A stretch of DNA of 50,793 bases. Origin: a bacterium EF100-94H03 bin56. GTDB lineage: Bacteria; Pseudomonadota; Alphaproteobacteria; SP197. Positions within the stretch are counted from its first letter, which is position 1, and each line of letters starts with the position of its first letter. This document shows positions 8,322 through 17,397 of this stretch, piece after piece. Location: contig MPMV01000031.1 in the NCBI GenBank assembly GCA_002238685.1, positions 1 through 50,793 on the forward strand. Direction: 5' to 3'. The notes below the pieces were generated by a model, which saw only the letters and a list, made by a program, of their open reading frames with translations, had not been told where the DNA came from and did not search any database. The translations under genes were made by a program, and so were the position numbers.

Positions 8322-9536
8322 TCAACCGTGCGCGCGTTCCCAGTCGACCATGTAGTCGCGAATCTCCGGAGTAGCGAGGCGTTCCCTGGTGAGTTGCAGC
8401 TGGAAGACCATGTGCTCGCTGTGGCGGAAGGACGATTCGCTCCCCAGGAGATAGAACTCCCACATGCGGCAGAATCGTTCATCGTACCGGTCGCGGACCC
8501 TGTCCCGGTTTTCGGCGAATCTCCGGTACCAGTGTCTCAGGGTTTCCGCATAGTGAGTCTTGAGGATCTCGATGTCGGTGGCAATCAACCCGGCGCGTTC
8601 CAGGGGCACCAGCACCTCGGAGAGGGATGGTGTGTAACCTCCAGGGAAGATGTACTTGCGGATCCAGGGGTTGGTGTTGCTCGGTTCGCCTGTCCAGCCA
8701 ATCGAGTGCAGCAGCATGACTCCGTTGTGTCGCAACAGGCTGCGGACCTTTCTGAAGAACTCCGGGTAGTGGCGTGACCCAACGTGTTCGAACATTCCGA
8801 CGGAAACGATGCGATCGAAGGTTTCGTCGATCTCGCGGTAGTCCTTCAGCCGGAACCTGACCCGGTCCTCGAGGCCGTGTTCGCGCACCCGCCTGGTGGA
8901 CACCGCGTGCTGCTCCCTTGACAGGGTCACACCGGTGACGTCGACATTGGCAGCCTGCGCCAGGTAGAGGCCCATGCCGCCCCAGCCCGAACCGATGTCG
9001 AGTACCTTCATGCCGGGTTCCAGGAGAAGCTTGGCGGCAATGTGCCGCTTCTTGTCCGCCTGGGCCTGGTCCAGCGTGCTGTTGGGGGTGGTGAAGTAGG
9101 CGCAGGAATACTGCCGGTCCGCATCGAGAAAGAGATCGAACAGTTCATCCGAGAGGTCGTAGTGATGGGCGACGTTGCTCCGGGCCCTGCCGACGGGGTT
9201 GTACTGCTGCATCGGCCCAAGCAGGTGACGGCGCAGCCAGGCGGCGAAGCGGCCCATGGAATCCTGTCGCCCGAGATTGCGGTAGTTGCGGCCGATCACC
9301 TCCCAGAAATCGACGATTGTCCCGTCCTCGATGGTGAGTGTGCCGTCCATGTAGGCCTCACCGACCGCCAGGCTGGGGTTGAGGGCAATCTTGCGCACCA
9401 GTCCCGGATCGTGGAACCGCACGGCAACGGACGGCGTCTCGCCGACAGTGCCGAAGTCATGAACACGGTTCCGGGCATCGATGATCCGCAGATGGCCGGT
9501 CGACACGAACCGCCTGAGAAGCCCGGAGATAAGCAT
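8322..9536 (-). CDS. cfa: Cyclopropane-fatty-acyl-phospholipid synthase family methyltransferase
   Basis: 404 residues. Adds a methylene group from S-adenosylmethionine across the double bond of membrane phospholipid acyl chains. The SAM site is VLDIGSGWGGMGLYLA. Family blocks VAHHYDLSDELFDLFLD, YSCAYF, TLDQAQ and the active-site region FEHVGSRHYPEFF and KYIFPGGYTPSLSEV are all present. ATG at 9536 sits just after GGAGAGGAGG. It separates rplI from dnaB and may be an insertion into an otherwise conserved order. Confidence 0.9.
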   Translation of the reverse strand: MLISGLLRRFVSTGHLRIIDARNRVHDFGTVGETPSVAVRFHDPGLVRKIALNPSLAVGEAYMDGTLTIEDGTIVDFWEVIGRNYRNLGRQDSMGRFAAWLRRHLLGPMQQYNPVGRARSNVAHHYDLSDELFDLFLDADRQYSCAYFTTPNSTLDQAQADKKRHIAAKLLLEPGMKVLDIGSGWGGMGLYLAQAANVDVTGVTLSREQHAVSTRRVREHGLEDRVRFRLKDYREIDETFDRIVSVGMFEHVGSRHYPEFFRKVRSLLRHNGVMLLHSIGWTGEPSNTNPWIRKYIFPGGYTPSLSEVLVPLERAGLIATDIEILKTHYAETLRHWYRRFAENRDRVRDRYDERFCRMWEFYLLGSESSFRHSEHMVFQLQLTRERLATPEIRDYMVDWERAHG

Positions 9537-9581
9537 GCCTCCTCTCCCGATCGTTGGTCCGACAAGGGTGTAAGCGTATCG

Positions 9582-10172
9582 TCACTCCTGGAGTGACGTG
9601 TCGTCAACATCCTCTCCGGTGATCTCATCCACCGCCTCTTCTTGCGTCGTCTCCTCGTCGATGTCCTCCTCTTCATCGTCGGCGCGGTGGAACGCGCGGC
9701 CGGTGGCCTCCTGGATCATGGCTTCGTCCGCCGTGCGCGCCACATTGGCGACAACCGTCGTCGGCACCTCTGGATGGAGGAGGGTGGTGACCTCGAAGAG
9801 ACCCAGGGTCTTGATGGGGCGGTCGAGCACGACCATGCGGCGGTCGACCGGAAAGCCCATGGATGCAAGTCCGTCGGCGATGTCACGCGCCTTGACGGAA
9901 CCGTAGAGCTGCAGGTTGTCGGCTGCCTGGCGGATGAGGGTGACGTGGACGCCATCCATCCTCTCCTTGAGGGAGCCCGCCGTGCTGCGCCGCTTGTGGT
10001 TGCTTTCCTCGCGTTCGGCCCGTTCGGCTTCAAAGCGGGCGATGTTGTCCCGAGTCGCCCGCAGCGCCTTGCCCCGGGGCAGCAGAAAGTTGCGCGCATA
10101 GCCGGGACGCACCGCGACCACGTCACCCATGTTTCCGAGCTTGTCGATGCGTTCAAGGAGAACGATGTCCAT
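9582..10172 (-). CDS. rplI: 50S ribosomal protein L9
   Basis: Opens MDIVLLERIDKLGNMGDVV and VRPGYARNFLLPRGKA, the L9 signature for 23S rRNA binding, followed by the long helix and the C-terminal domain. At 196 residues it is longer than E. coli L9 because of an acidic tail rich in D and E, common in alphaproteobacteria. ATG at 10172 has GGAG eight bases upstream. It is the last ribosomal gene of the rpsF operon. Confidence 0.96.
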   Translation of the reverse strand: MDIVLLERIDKLGNMGDVVAVRPGYARNFLLPRGKALRATRDNIARFEAERAEREESNHKRRSTAGSLKERMDGVHVTLIRQAADNLQLYGSVKARDIADGLASMGFPVDRRMVVLDRPIKTLGLFEVTTLLHPEVPTTVVANVARTADEAMIQEATGRAFHRADDEEEDIDEETTQEEAVDEITGEDVDDTSLQE

Positions 10173-10187
10173 TGTGGGTCTCCATAC

Positions 10188-11180
10188 TCAGGCGTCGTCG
10201 GCGACGCCAAACCGTTCACGAAATCCCGCCCAGCAATCGGCAAACCCTACGGCCGCGAAGGCCAGGGCGCCAAATGGCTGGAAAACGAGCACGACCACGT
10301 ACGCTGCCATGAGAATCAGGGGTTGCATCCCCATGCCACGGGTGAGGGCGTGCAGAACCGCCAGACCCTGTAGCAGAAATCCCGTGCCCAGGACCAGAAC
10401 AATCCCGGTTGCAAGGTAAACCACAAAGGCTGCCAGTCCGCCAGTCGATCCGTACAGCGTGTCGACACCCAGCGCCACCGCAGCGGCGACGAGGGCGGTG
10501 ACGGAGGGCCACACGGGAAGACGCAGCTGCCAGAACACGGGCGAGGGACGCATCGGAGTGGCGAAGCTGACCAGCAATCCCTGGGCCAGTGCCCCCATGA
10601 CCGCATGACTGACCATGATTGCGCCCACCAGGGTGCCCGGTACCAGAGAATCCCAGAAACCGACAAGATCGGCCAACGCCTGGCGCGACTCCTCGTCCGA
10701 ATCCTCGAACCAGCTTGCAACCTCGTAGAGATTGCTGCGCACCGTGCCTGCGAGCCCGGCCTCGGTCAGCGTGAGAACGATGGCGACGAGGGTGATCTCG
10801 ATGAGACCGACAACAAGGAACACTCTTGCCAGAGCGGATGCCGGGAGCCAGCGCGGGGTCTCGTCGGTCCCCGTCACGGGCTGGATGGCAAGATGCGTCA
10901 GAATGAACGCGGGAACGACGAATCCCAGGCTGTAGACGCTGGTCATCACCGGATCGAAGAACATCAGCAGGCACGCGACGGCGAGGACGCCGGCAAATCC
11001 CGATGCAAGGGACCCCCAGCCCAGACCCGCCACGTAGATCGGCAGGGGCGAGGCGATGACCAGGAACAGACCCCAGAACGACGATGCCATGCCGAAGCCG
11101 AAGAGCAGCGCGCTGACGAAGGCCGCCACCAACGCCACCAGGGGAACGAACGGGTTGAGAGGGGTTGCCCTGTCCTTCAC
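10188..11180 (-). CDS. DUF2232 family membrane protein
   Basis: 330 residues with about eight hydrophobic segments (for example LVALVAAFVSALLFGFGMA and FLVVGLIEITLVAIVLTLT). A DUF2232 (YybS-like) membrane protein between rpsR and rplI is a recurrent alphaproteobacterial arrangement. The start is GTG at 11180, 15 bases after the rpsR stop. The function is unknown; position suggests co-expression with ribosomal proteins. Confidence 0.8.
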   Translation of the reverse strand: MKDRATPLNPFVPLVALVAAFVSALLFGFGMASSFWGLFLVIASPLPIYVAGLGWGSLASGFAGVLAVACLLMFFDPVMTSVYSLGFVVPAFILTHLAIQPVTGTDETPRWLPASALARVFLVVGLIEITLVAIVLTLTEAGLAGTVRSNLYEVASWFEDSDEESRQALADLVGFWDSLVPGTLVGAIMVSHAVMGALAQGLLVSFATPMRPSPVFWQLRLPVWPSVTALVAAAVALGVDTLYGSTGGLAAFVVYLATGIVLVLGTGFLLQGLAVLHALTRGMGMQPLILMAAYVVVLVFQPFGALAFAAVGFADCWAGFRERFGVADDA

Positions 11181-11195
11181 GGGCGAGGACGGCGC

Positions 11196-11432
11196 CTACT
11201 GTGCGACGTAGGGCAACAGCGCGAGATAGCGGGCGCGCTTGATCGCCTTTGCGAGTTCGCGCTGTTTCTTGGCCGAGACGGCGGTAATGCGTGAGGGAAC
11301 GATCTTTCCGCGCTCGGAGATGTATCTCTGCAGCAGCTTCACGTCCTTGTAGTCGATCGCCGGCGCATTGGGTCCGGAAAAGGGACAGGACTTGCGACGA
11401 CGCCAGTAGGGTCTGCGTGCCGGAGCGGCCAT
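11196..11432 (-). CDS. rpsR: 30S ribosomal protein S18
   Basis: 78 residues with the S18 core [20 protein letters not shown] and [19 protein letters not shown], then [14 protein letters not shown]. It binds S6 in the platform of the 30S subunit. ATG at 11432 overlaps the rpsF stop (TGATG), with GGAG about 8 bases upstream; a GTG one codon earlier is the alternative. Confidence 0.97.
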   Translation of the reverse strand: MAAPARRPYWRRRKSCPFSGPNAPAIDYKDVKLLQRYISERGKIVPSRITAVSAKKQRELAKAIKRARYLALLPYVAQ

Positions 11433-11851
11433 CACGATTCTCCATCCTTCGCTTCAGCGTCCGGGGCCTCTGCGGATGGCGGCTTCGCCTCACCGGTATT
11501 GCGCCGGATTGAACGGTCGTCCCGGCTCGACTTGTTGCGCATCATCGGCGAGACCTCGGAATCGAGGCGGTCGACGCGCACCGACATGAAGCGCAGCACG
11601 TCCTCGTTGAAACGCAGGTTGCGCTCGAGCTCGCCGAGTGTCTCGACCGAAGCGTCGACATTCATGAAAACATAGTGGCCCTTGCGGTTCTTCTTGATGC
11701 GGTATGCCAGAGACTTCAATCCCCAGATTTCTGTCTTGGGGACATCGCCGCCACCCTCCTGGACGAGGGTTTCCATCTTGCCGGCAAGAGCCTCGACCTG
11801 TTGCGGAGAGGAGTCCGGGCGGACGACAAAGACACTCTCGTAGAACGGCAT
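11432..11851 (-). CDS. rpsF: 30S ribosomal protein S6
   Basis: 139 residues beginning [20 protein letters not shown] with the S6 block [20 protein letters not shown] and a charged C-terminal extension usual in alphaproteobacteria. It pairs with S18 on the ribosomal platform. It is the first gene of a minus-strand operon rpsF-rpsR-DUF2232-rplI, with its promoter at 11962-11989. Confidence 0.97.
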   Translation of the reverse strand: MPFYESVFVVRPDSSPQQVEALAGKMETLVQEGGGDVPKTEIWGLKSLAYRIKKNRKGHYVFMNVDASVETLGELERNLRFNEDVLRFMSVRVDRLDSEVSPMMRNKSSRDDRSIRRNTGEAKPPSAEAPDAEAKDGES

Positions 11852-11961
11852 CGAACTTTCAGCTCACATCGTTGATCCGGAACATCAGACTCGCGTCGGG
11901 CATGGTGCGGGCACGACGGCCTGCCACCGACAGGCTCGGCGCCCGGTCGGAAGGGTGGCGC

Positions 11962-11989
11962 ACTATAGGGGCTGCACGGGGGGATGCAA
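11962..11989 (-). promoter_or_regulatory. Sigma-70 type promoter of the rpsF operon
   Basis: On the minus strand a -35 TTGCAT (11984-11989) and -10 TATAGT (11962-11967) are spaced 16 bases apart, about 110 bases above the rpsF start. The -10 matches consensus at five of six positions. Confidence 0.6.
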
Positions 11990-12020
11990 GCGATTTTACC
12001 ACCCGAAAGTTGCCGGGGTC

Positions 12021-12049
12021 TTGACAACCGGCAGGTGGCATTCATTGAG
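12021..12049 (+). promoter_or_regulatory. Candidate fabD promoter
   Basis: A perfect -35 TTGACA at 12021-12026 lies about 60 bases before fabD. The matching -10 is poor (ATTGAG at 17-base spacing), so only the -35 is strong. Together with the rpsF promoter it makes this a divergent promoter region. Confidence 0.4.
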
Positions 12050-12084
12050 TGCCCGTCAGACAACCACGGCAGGTTTCGATTGTC

Positions 12085-13026
12085 ATGACGCGCATGTTCG
12101 TGTTTCCGGGACAGGGGAGCCAGCGCCCCGGCATGGGGGCGGCGCTCGCCGATGCCTTTGCGGTGTCGCGTGAAGTGTTCGAGGAAGTCGATGACGCCCT
12201 CGGCCGCCACCTTTCGCGCCTGATGCGCGAGGGCGATGCCGACGACCTGACACTCACCAGCAATGCCCAGCCGGCCCTCATGGCGGTTTCCGTGGCCGTG
12301 CTGCGGGTCATCGTATCCGAGAGCGGCCAATCGGTGCCGGCCCTGTGCCGGCTGGCCGCCGGCCATTCCCTTGGCGAATACTCCGCTCTTGTGGCCTCCG
12401 GGGTGCTGGGTCTTGCCGATACGGCACGTCTGCTCGACTTGCGCGGCCGGGCAATGCAGGAGGCGGTGCCAGTCGGTGAAGGCGCCATGGCGGCAGTGGT
12501 CGGACTTGGGATCGACGACGTCGCCGGTATCGCTGCCGAGGCGTCACACGCCGGTGTCTGTGTCGTCGGCAACGACAACGCGCCGTCGCAGGTCGTGATC
12601 TCGGGAAAGAAAGAGGCGGTCGAGGTGGCATCGGACCTGGCGTCGCAGCGCGGCGCCGGTCGTGTCGTGCCTCTCCCGGTGAGCGCGCCCTTTCACTCGC
12701 CGCTCATGGAGCCCGCTGCCCGGCGCATGGAAGAGGCCCTGGCGGAGGTGACGTTCGCCGTTCCGGCTGTTCCCGTGGTGAGCAACGTGACTGCAAGGCC
12801 GGAAACGGCGCCGGCAGACATGCGCCGGCTCCTGGTTGACCAGATAACGGCGCGGGTGCGCTGGCGTGAGAGCATGAGCGACCTTGCTGACCATGGTGTG
12901 TCGTCGGTGGCCGAACTCGGCGCCGGCAGGACGTTGTGCGGACTGATGCGCAGGATCGACCGGGACATCACGGCTGTTCCGGTGGAGACCCCGCGTGATG
13001 TCGAAGCATTCCTCAACGCCCTTTGA
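12085..13026 (+). CDS. fabD: Malonyl-CoA:ACP transacylase
   Basis: Loads malonyl groups onto acyl carrier protein for fatty acid synthesis. The N-terminal FPGQGSQRPGMG loop, the catalytic serine in AGHSLGEYSAL and the catalytic histidine in SAPFHSPLM are intact. ATG at 12085 (MTRMFVFPGQGSQ) is the family-typical start and gives 313 residues; a start 12 codons earlier is open but unneeded. First gene of the fab cluster. Confidence 0.96.
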   Translation: MTRMFVFPGQGSQRPGMGAALADAFAVSREVFEEVDDALGRHLSRLMREGDADDLTLTSNAQPALMAVSVAVLRVIVSESGQSVPALCRLAAGHSLGEYSALVASGVLGLADTARLLDLRGRAMQEAVPVGEGAMAAVVGLGIDDVAGIAAEASHAGVCVVGNDNAPSQVVISGKKEAVEVASDLASQRGAGRVVPLPVSAPFHSPLMEPAARRMEEALAEVTFAVPAVPVVSNVTARPETAPADMRRLLVDQITARVRWRESMSDLADHGVSSVAELGAGRTLCGLMRRIDRDITAVPVETPRDVEAFLNAL

Positions 13027-13102
13027 CGATTGGCGCCAGACGGATAGCCTGCTGCAATGGCGCGGGCTTCCGGCGCGAACATAGAGAATTGGGGACGACG
13101 CC

Positions 13103-13828
13103 ATGCATGACGATCTGACCGGACGGACGGCACTCGTCACCGGAGCCTCGGGCGGTATCGGTGCCGCCATCGCGAGGCGGCTGTACGCCCGGGGCGCGGC
13201 GGTCGTGCTCTCCGGACGCCGCCGAGAGGTCCTCGATTCTCTGGCCGCGGACCTTGGCCAGGCGACGGTTGTCGTTGCCGAACTGGGCACCGCAGAGGCG
13301 GCGAGGACCCTCGCCAAGGCCGCCGGGGACATCGACATCATTGTCAACAATGCCGGTGTCGTCGACGATTCCCTCGCCCTTCGCCTCGGCGAGGACCAGT
13401 GGCAACGGGTCATCGACCTCAACCTCTCGTCAGCCTTTCACATCATTCAGCCCCTGCTGCGCGGCATGATCAGGAGGCGACACGGCCGCATCATCAACAT
13501 CACATCGGTGGTGGGCCATACCGGCAATCCGGGGCAGGCCAACTACGCGGCAGCCAAGGCCGGCCTTGCGGGGATGACGAGGTCCCTGGCACTGGAGGTG
13601 GCGCAGCGCGGTATCACTGTGAACTGTGTGGCGCCCGGCTTCATTGATACGGCAATGACAGACCAATTGCCGGAGTCGCTTCGCGATTCCATTCTTGGCC
13701 GGATACCGGCGGGCCGCCTTGGAACGGCCGACGACGTTGCGGCAGCCGTGGCCTGGCTTGCCGGTGACGACGCCGCCTATGTCACGGGACAGACGATCCA
13801 CGTGAATGGCGGCATGGTGATGCCGTGA
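13103..13828 (+). CDS. fabG: 3-oxoacyl-ACP reductase
   Basis: 241-residue SDR performing the first reduction of the elongation cycle. It has TGASGGIG for NADPH, NNAG, and the Ser-Tyr-Lys triad in ITSVVGHTGNPGQ followed by NYAAAKAG. The C-terminal VTGQTIHVNGGMVMP is typical of FabG. GGGGA precedes ATG at 13103. Its position between fabD and acpP separates it from general SDRs. Confidence 0.95.
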   Translation: MHDDLTGRTALVTGASGGIGAAIARRLYARGAAVVLSGRRREVLDSLAADLGQATVVVAELGTAEAARTLAKAAGDIDIIVNNAGVVDDSLALRLGEDQWQRVIDLNLSSAFHIIQPLLRGMIRRRHGRIINITSVVGHTGNPGQANYAAAKAGLAGMTRSLALEVAQRGITVNCVAPGFIDTAMTDQLPESLRDSILGRIPAGRLGTADDVAAAVAWLAGDDAAYVTGQTIHVNGGMVMP

Positions 13829-13864
13829 GCCGTCTGTTGATCATTCCCCCGCCGCGGCGGTGTC

Positions 13865-13895
13865 TTGACCTATCGCCTTGTGCCGGGTTTATGGT
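13865..13895 (+). promoter_or_regulatory. Candidate acpP promoter
   Basis: TTGACC at 13865-13870 is followed 17-19 bases later by T-rich hexamers (TTTATG or TATGGT), about 90 bases upstream of acpP. A separate acpP promoter is plausible because this protein is needed in large amounts. Confidence 0.4.
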
Positions 13896-13984
13896 AGAGA
13901 CAGGCGTTCCGCGGAGAGCATCCGTCGAGGCGGCACAAGGAACATGACTCAAGAGACCCATTCAGGACCGGAGGCGGCTCAGCC

Positions 13985-14218
13985 ATGAGCGATACAGCTG
14001 AACGTGTACGATCAATCGTCATAGAACATCTTGGAGTCGATGAATCCAAGGTTGTCGATGGTGCCAGTTTTATCGACGACCTCGGGGCCGACAGCCTCGA
14101 TACGGTCGAACTCGTGATGGCATTCGAGGATGCCTTCAGTATCGCCATACCCGATGATGCCGGCGAGAAGATCGTCACGGTCAAGGATGCGATCGACTAC
14201 ATTGAACAGAACATCTGA
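13985..14218 (+). CDS. acpP: Acyl carrier protein
   Basis: 77 acidic residues with the phosphopantetheine-attachment serine in [18 protein letters not shown]. It carries the growing acyl chain between Fab enzymes. GGAGG lies about 12 bases upstream of ATG at 13985. Length and sequence are standard. Confidence 0.97.
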   Translation: MSDTAERVRSIVIEHLGVDESKVVDGASFIDDLGADSLDTVELVMAFEDAFSIAIPDDAGEKIVTVKDAIDYIEQNI

Positions 14219-14251
14219 GGCAGTGACCGGTATTCCTGCCTCCCGCCCGCC

Positions 14252-15535
14252 ATGGTGACAGCTGCAGACCGGTCCCGCCGGGTCGTGGTGACCGGACTCG
14301 GCATGGTGACACCGCTCGGAGCGAGCGTTGTCCACAACTGGTCGCAGATTGTCTCGGGCGTCTCGGGCATACGCCGGGTCGAGAACTTTCCCGTTGACGA
14401 TCTGCCGGCGAAGATTGCCGGGCAGCCGCCGCGAGGCAGCGGCGACGATGCGTTCGACGCAGCACGCTACGTGGAGCCGAAGGAGCAGCGTCGCATGGAT
14501 GATTTCATCATCTATGCCATCGCGGCAGCGCAGCAGGCGGTCGAGGACGCCGACTGGATCATCGATGACGAGGAGGAGCAACGGCGCACCGGCGTCCTGA
14601 TCGGCTCCGGCATCGGCGGACTGAAGACCATCCAGGATGGGTCCCTGATTCTGCGGGACAAGGGACCGCGCCGGATCAGCCCCTTCTTCATCCCGTCGGC
14701 TCTCATCAACCTTGCCTCGGGCCATGTATCCATCCGTTTCGGCTTCCGTGGCCCCAACCACTCGGTGGTGACGGCCTGTTCCACCGGCGCCCATGCCATC
14801 GGCGATGCCGCCCGCCTGATCGCGTGCGGCAATGCGGACGTCATGGTGGCCGGTGGCGCCGAGGCTGCGGTGTGCCAGCTGGGAATCGCCGGGTTTGCGG
14901 CATCGCGGGCGCTCTCCACGAGTTACAACGACGAACCGGAACGCGCTTCACGACCCTGGGACAAGGGCAGGGACGGATTCGTCATGGGCGAGGGGGCGGG
15001 CGTCGTCGTTCTCGAGGAATATGCACACGCGCGGCGCCGCGGAGCCAGGATCCATGCGGAGATCCTGGGTTACGGCCTGTCAGGGGACGCCCATCACATC
15101 ACCGCGCCGCCGCCTGATGGAGATGGCGGATACCGGTCGATGAAGGCCGCCATCGAGGATGCCGGGCTGGTTCCTGAGGACATCGACTACATCAATGCCC
15201 ACGGAACCTCGACACCGATGGGGGATGAAATCGAGATAGGCGCCGTCAAGCGCCTCTTCGGCGATGCCGTCTCGAACATCAGCATGTCCTCGACGAAGTC
15301 GTCGATCGGACATCTGCTTGGCGCCGCAGGCAGCGTTGAGGCGATCTACACCATCCTCGCGGTCCAGAACAACCTGGTCCCCCCGACTCTCAATCTCGAG
15401 AATCCCGAGGACGTCTGCCAGGGAATTGATCTCGTTCCCCACGAAGCGAGGGAGCGTCCGGTCCGCCGGGCATTGTCGAACTCGTTCGGCTTTGGCGGCA
15501 CCAACGCCACGCTGATCTTCGGCAAGTGCCACTGA
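14252..15535 (+). CDS. fabF: 3-oxoacyl-ACP synthase II
   Basis: 427-residue condensing enzyme extending acyl-ACP with malonyl-ACP. The Cys-His-His set is intact: cysteine in TACSTGAH, histidines in NAHGTSTPMGD and SSIGHLLGAAG, and the C-terminal NSFGFGGTNA. It follows acpP by 33 bases, the usual acpP-fabF pairing. The ribosome site before ATG 14252 is weak, so GTG at 14255 could also be used. Confidence 0.96.
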   Translation: MVTAADRSRRVVVTGLGMVTPLGASVVHNWSQIVSGVSGIRRVENFPVDDLPAKIAGQPPRGSGDDAFDAARYVEPKEQRRMDDFIIYAIAAAQQAVEDADWIIDDEEEQRRTGVLIGSGIGGLKTIQDGSLILRDKGPRRISPFFIPSALINLASGHVSIRFGFRGPNHSVVTACSTGAHAIGDAARLIACGNADVMVAGGAEAAVCQLGIAGFAASRALSTSYNDEPERASRPWDKGRDGFVMGEGAGVVVLEEYAHARRRGARIHAEILGYGLSGDAHHITAPPPDGDGGYRSMKAAIEDAGLVPEDIDYINAHGTSTPMGDEIEIGAVKRLFGDAVSNISMSSTKSSIGHLLGAAGSVEAIYTILAVQNNLVPPTLNLENPEDVCQGIDLVPHEARERPVRRALSNSFGFGGTNATLIFGKCH

Positions 15536-15544
15536 GACTCCGCG

Positions 15545-16522
15545 GTGGGCGGGAAAGCGGGGATTGTCGCCAGTCTCCTCGGTGCCGTCGCCATTGTCCT
15601 GGCCATCACATTCCTGTGGTTCCAGGCCGCGCTTGACAGGCACGGCCCCCTGGAGGCTCCGGCCACCCTGATCATCCTTGAAGGAACCGGCGCGGCGGAG
15701 ATCGCTGAGAAACTCCACGCCGGAAACATCATCGCCAGCACCACCCTCTTCCGGTTGCACACGCTGCTGCGCGGCGATGCCCATCTTCTGAAGGCTGGCG
15801 AGTATGCCTTCGAGCCCGGTGAGCCTCTCGCAAGCGTCATCGCGAGGCTGGTCGGCGGCGATACCGTGGTCCACACCCTTACCCTTCCCGAGGGACTGAG
15901 CAGTGCCGCGGCGCTCGCCATCATCGAAGCCCACCCTGCCCTGGAGGGAACGGTGGCCGCCATGCCCCGCGAGGGCTCCCTGTTGCCGGAAACCTATCAC
16001 TTCGCGCGTGGCACAAAGCGTCAGGAACTCGTTGCGCTCATGATGCAGTCCATGGAAACCGCTGTCGCCGAACTGTGGGCCGGACGGGCGGGGGAATTGC
16101 CTCTGACCTCACCGGCCGAAGCGGTGATCCTTGCCTCGATCGTCGAGAAGGAGACGGGCAGGGCGGACGAACGCCGGCATGTTGCCGGCGTCCTCGTCAA
16201 CCGACTGAAGCGCGGCATGCGCCTGCAGTCGGATCCGACGGTGATCTATGCCCTGACCAGGGGGATCGAACCGCTTGGCCGCGACCTGCTGCGCTCGGAC
16301 TGGCAGTTCGATGATCCCTACAACACCTACCGTCACAAGGGATTGCCTCCCGGGCCCATCGCCAACCCGGGACGCGAAGCCATCGCTGCAGCCCTCGACC
16401 CCCTCGACACTCCGGATCTCTACTTTGTTGCGGATGGTTCAGGTGGCCACGCCTTCGCCGCCACTCTCGAGGAACACAACCGCAATGTTGTTCGCTGGCG
16501 CCGCCATCGTTCCGGTCACTGA
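15545..16522 (+). CDS. mltG: Endolytic murein transglycosylase MltG
   Basis: 325 residues with one N-terminal membrane helix (about 7-26) and the YceG/MltG domain. Typical blocks are LPEGLSSAAALAII, LLPETYHF, the catalytic glutamate in ASIVEKETG, LQSDPTVIYAL, YNTYRHKGLPPGPIANPG and LYFVADGSGGHAF. It cleaves nascent glycan strands to end peptidoglycan polymerisation. GTG at 15545 lies nine bases after fabF; fabF-mltG is a conserved pair. Confidence 0.93.
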   Translation: MGGKAGIVASLLGAVAIVLAITFLWFQAALDRHGPLEAPATLIILEGTGAAEIAEKLHAGNIIASTTLFRLHTLLRGDAHLLKAGEYAFEPGEPLASVIARLVGGDTVVHTLTLPEGLSSAAALAIIEAHPALEGTVAAMPREGSLLPETYHFARGTKRQELVALMMQSMETAVAELWAGRAGELPLTSPAEAVILASIVEKETGRADERRHVAGVLVNRLKRGMRLQSDPTVIYALTRGIEPLGRDLLRSDWQFDDPYNTYRHKGLPPGPIANPGREAIAAALDPLDTPDLYFVADGSGGHAFAATLEEHNRNVVRWRRHRSGH

Positions 16523-16530
16523 CCGACGCC

Positions 16531-17322
16531 TCATCCCGGACGATGATCCTCCGGAACCGCAGGCTTGGACGGCATGCGGGAAAGCAGCCGGTCCACGATC
16601 GCAGGCGGCAGGACCGCAAGCATCTGGACGAGCCAGAACGTCTGCCATGGAAAGGCAATGCGCCCGCGGTCGCGCTCCAGTCCCTTGCTGATGAGGCGTG
16701 CGGCGCGCCCCGCGTCCATGAGAAACGGCATGGTGTAGGGATTGTCCCGACTCATCGGGGTGTCCACGAATCCGGGACAGATGACCGACAGGCGAACGCC
16801 ACGGTGCCGCAGCCAGATTCGCTGGCCCTCGCCCCACAGGCGCAGGGCGGCCTTGCTGGCGCAGTAGGCCGGCGCGCCCGGAAAACCCTTGAAGCTGGCG
16901 AGAGACGACATCACCGCGATCTGTCCCTGACCCCGATTCACCATCATCTGCATCGCCGGCAGGACCGTGTTGAACACGCCATCCACGTTGACGCGAAAGA
17001 GGTGTCTTACCTGGTCCGCGGATTCGCCGGCGTCGCCGGAACCGGCAGAGACGCCGGCGTTGGCGATCACCAGATCAAGGGTGCGGGTGCCGTCGCAGCC
17101 CGCCACCCAGTCCGCCATGGCTTCCCGATCGGTCACATCGACCGTTTCCGCGATGCAGCAGGCGCCGGCACCACGACAGGCGTCCGCAATCGCTTCGAGG
17201 CGCGATCCATCGCGCCCGCCGAGAAAGAGCGTGGTATCCGGGGCGGCATAGACCCGGGCAAGGGCGGCTCCGATGCCGCTGGATGCGCCGGTCACGAGGA
17301 TGGAGGACGGAGGTCGGGTCAT
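16531..17322 (-). CDS. SDR family oxidoreductase
   Basis: 263 residues with TGASSGIG, ANAG, and a Ser..YxxxK site in MSSLASF..AYCASKAA, so it is a functional classical SDR. The C-terminal part has a hydrophobic stretch (FWLVQMLAVLPPAIVDRLL) as in membrane-associated DltE/YqjQ-like SDRs. Start ATG at 17322 (MTRPPSSILVTGAS) fits the fold. It faces against its neighbours between mltG and yicC, suggesting insertion into a conserved cluster. Substrate unknown. Confidence 0.85.
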   Translation of the reverse strand: MTRPPSSILVTGASSGIGAALARVYAAPDTTLFLGGRDGSRLEAIADACRGAGACCIAETVDVTDREAMADWVAGCDGTRTLDLVIANAGVSAGSGDAGESADQVRHLFRVNVDGVFNTVLPAMQMMVNRGQGQIAVMSSLASFKGFPGAPAYCASKAALRLWGEGQRIWLRHRGVRLSVICPGFVDTPMSRDNPYTMPFLMDAGRAARLISKGLERDRGRIAFPWQTFWLVQMLAVLPPAIVDRLLSRMPSKPAVPEDHRPG

Positions 17323-17397
17323 GGCTTCGCGGCGAGAGTGACACAGGTGAAGCGCCCATGATATCACCCGTCACCCTTGCGCAGTCGGAGGCGGGTC

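Noticed and set aside
13849..13860. Palindrome CCGCCGCGGCGG after fabG as terminator
   Set aside because: No loop and no T-tract, so not supportable as an intrinsic terminator.
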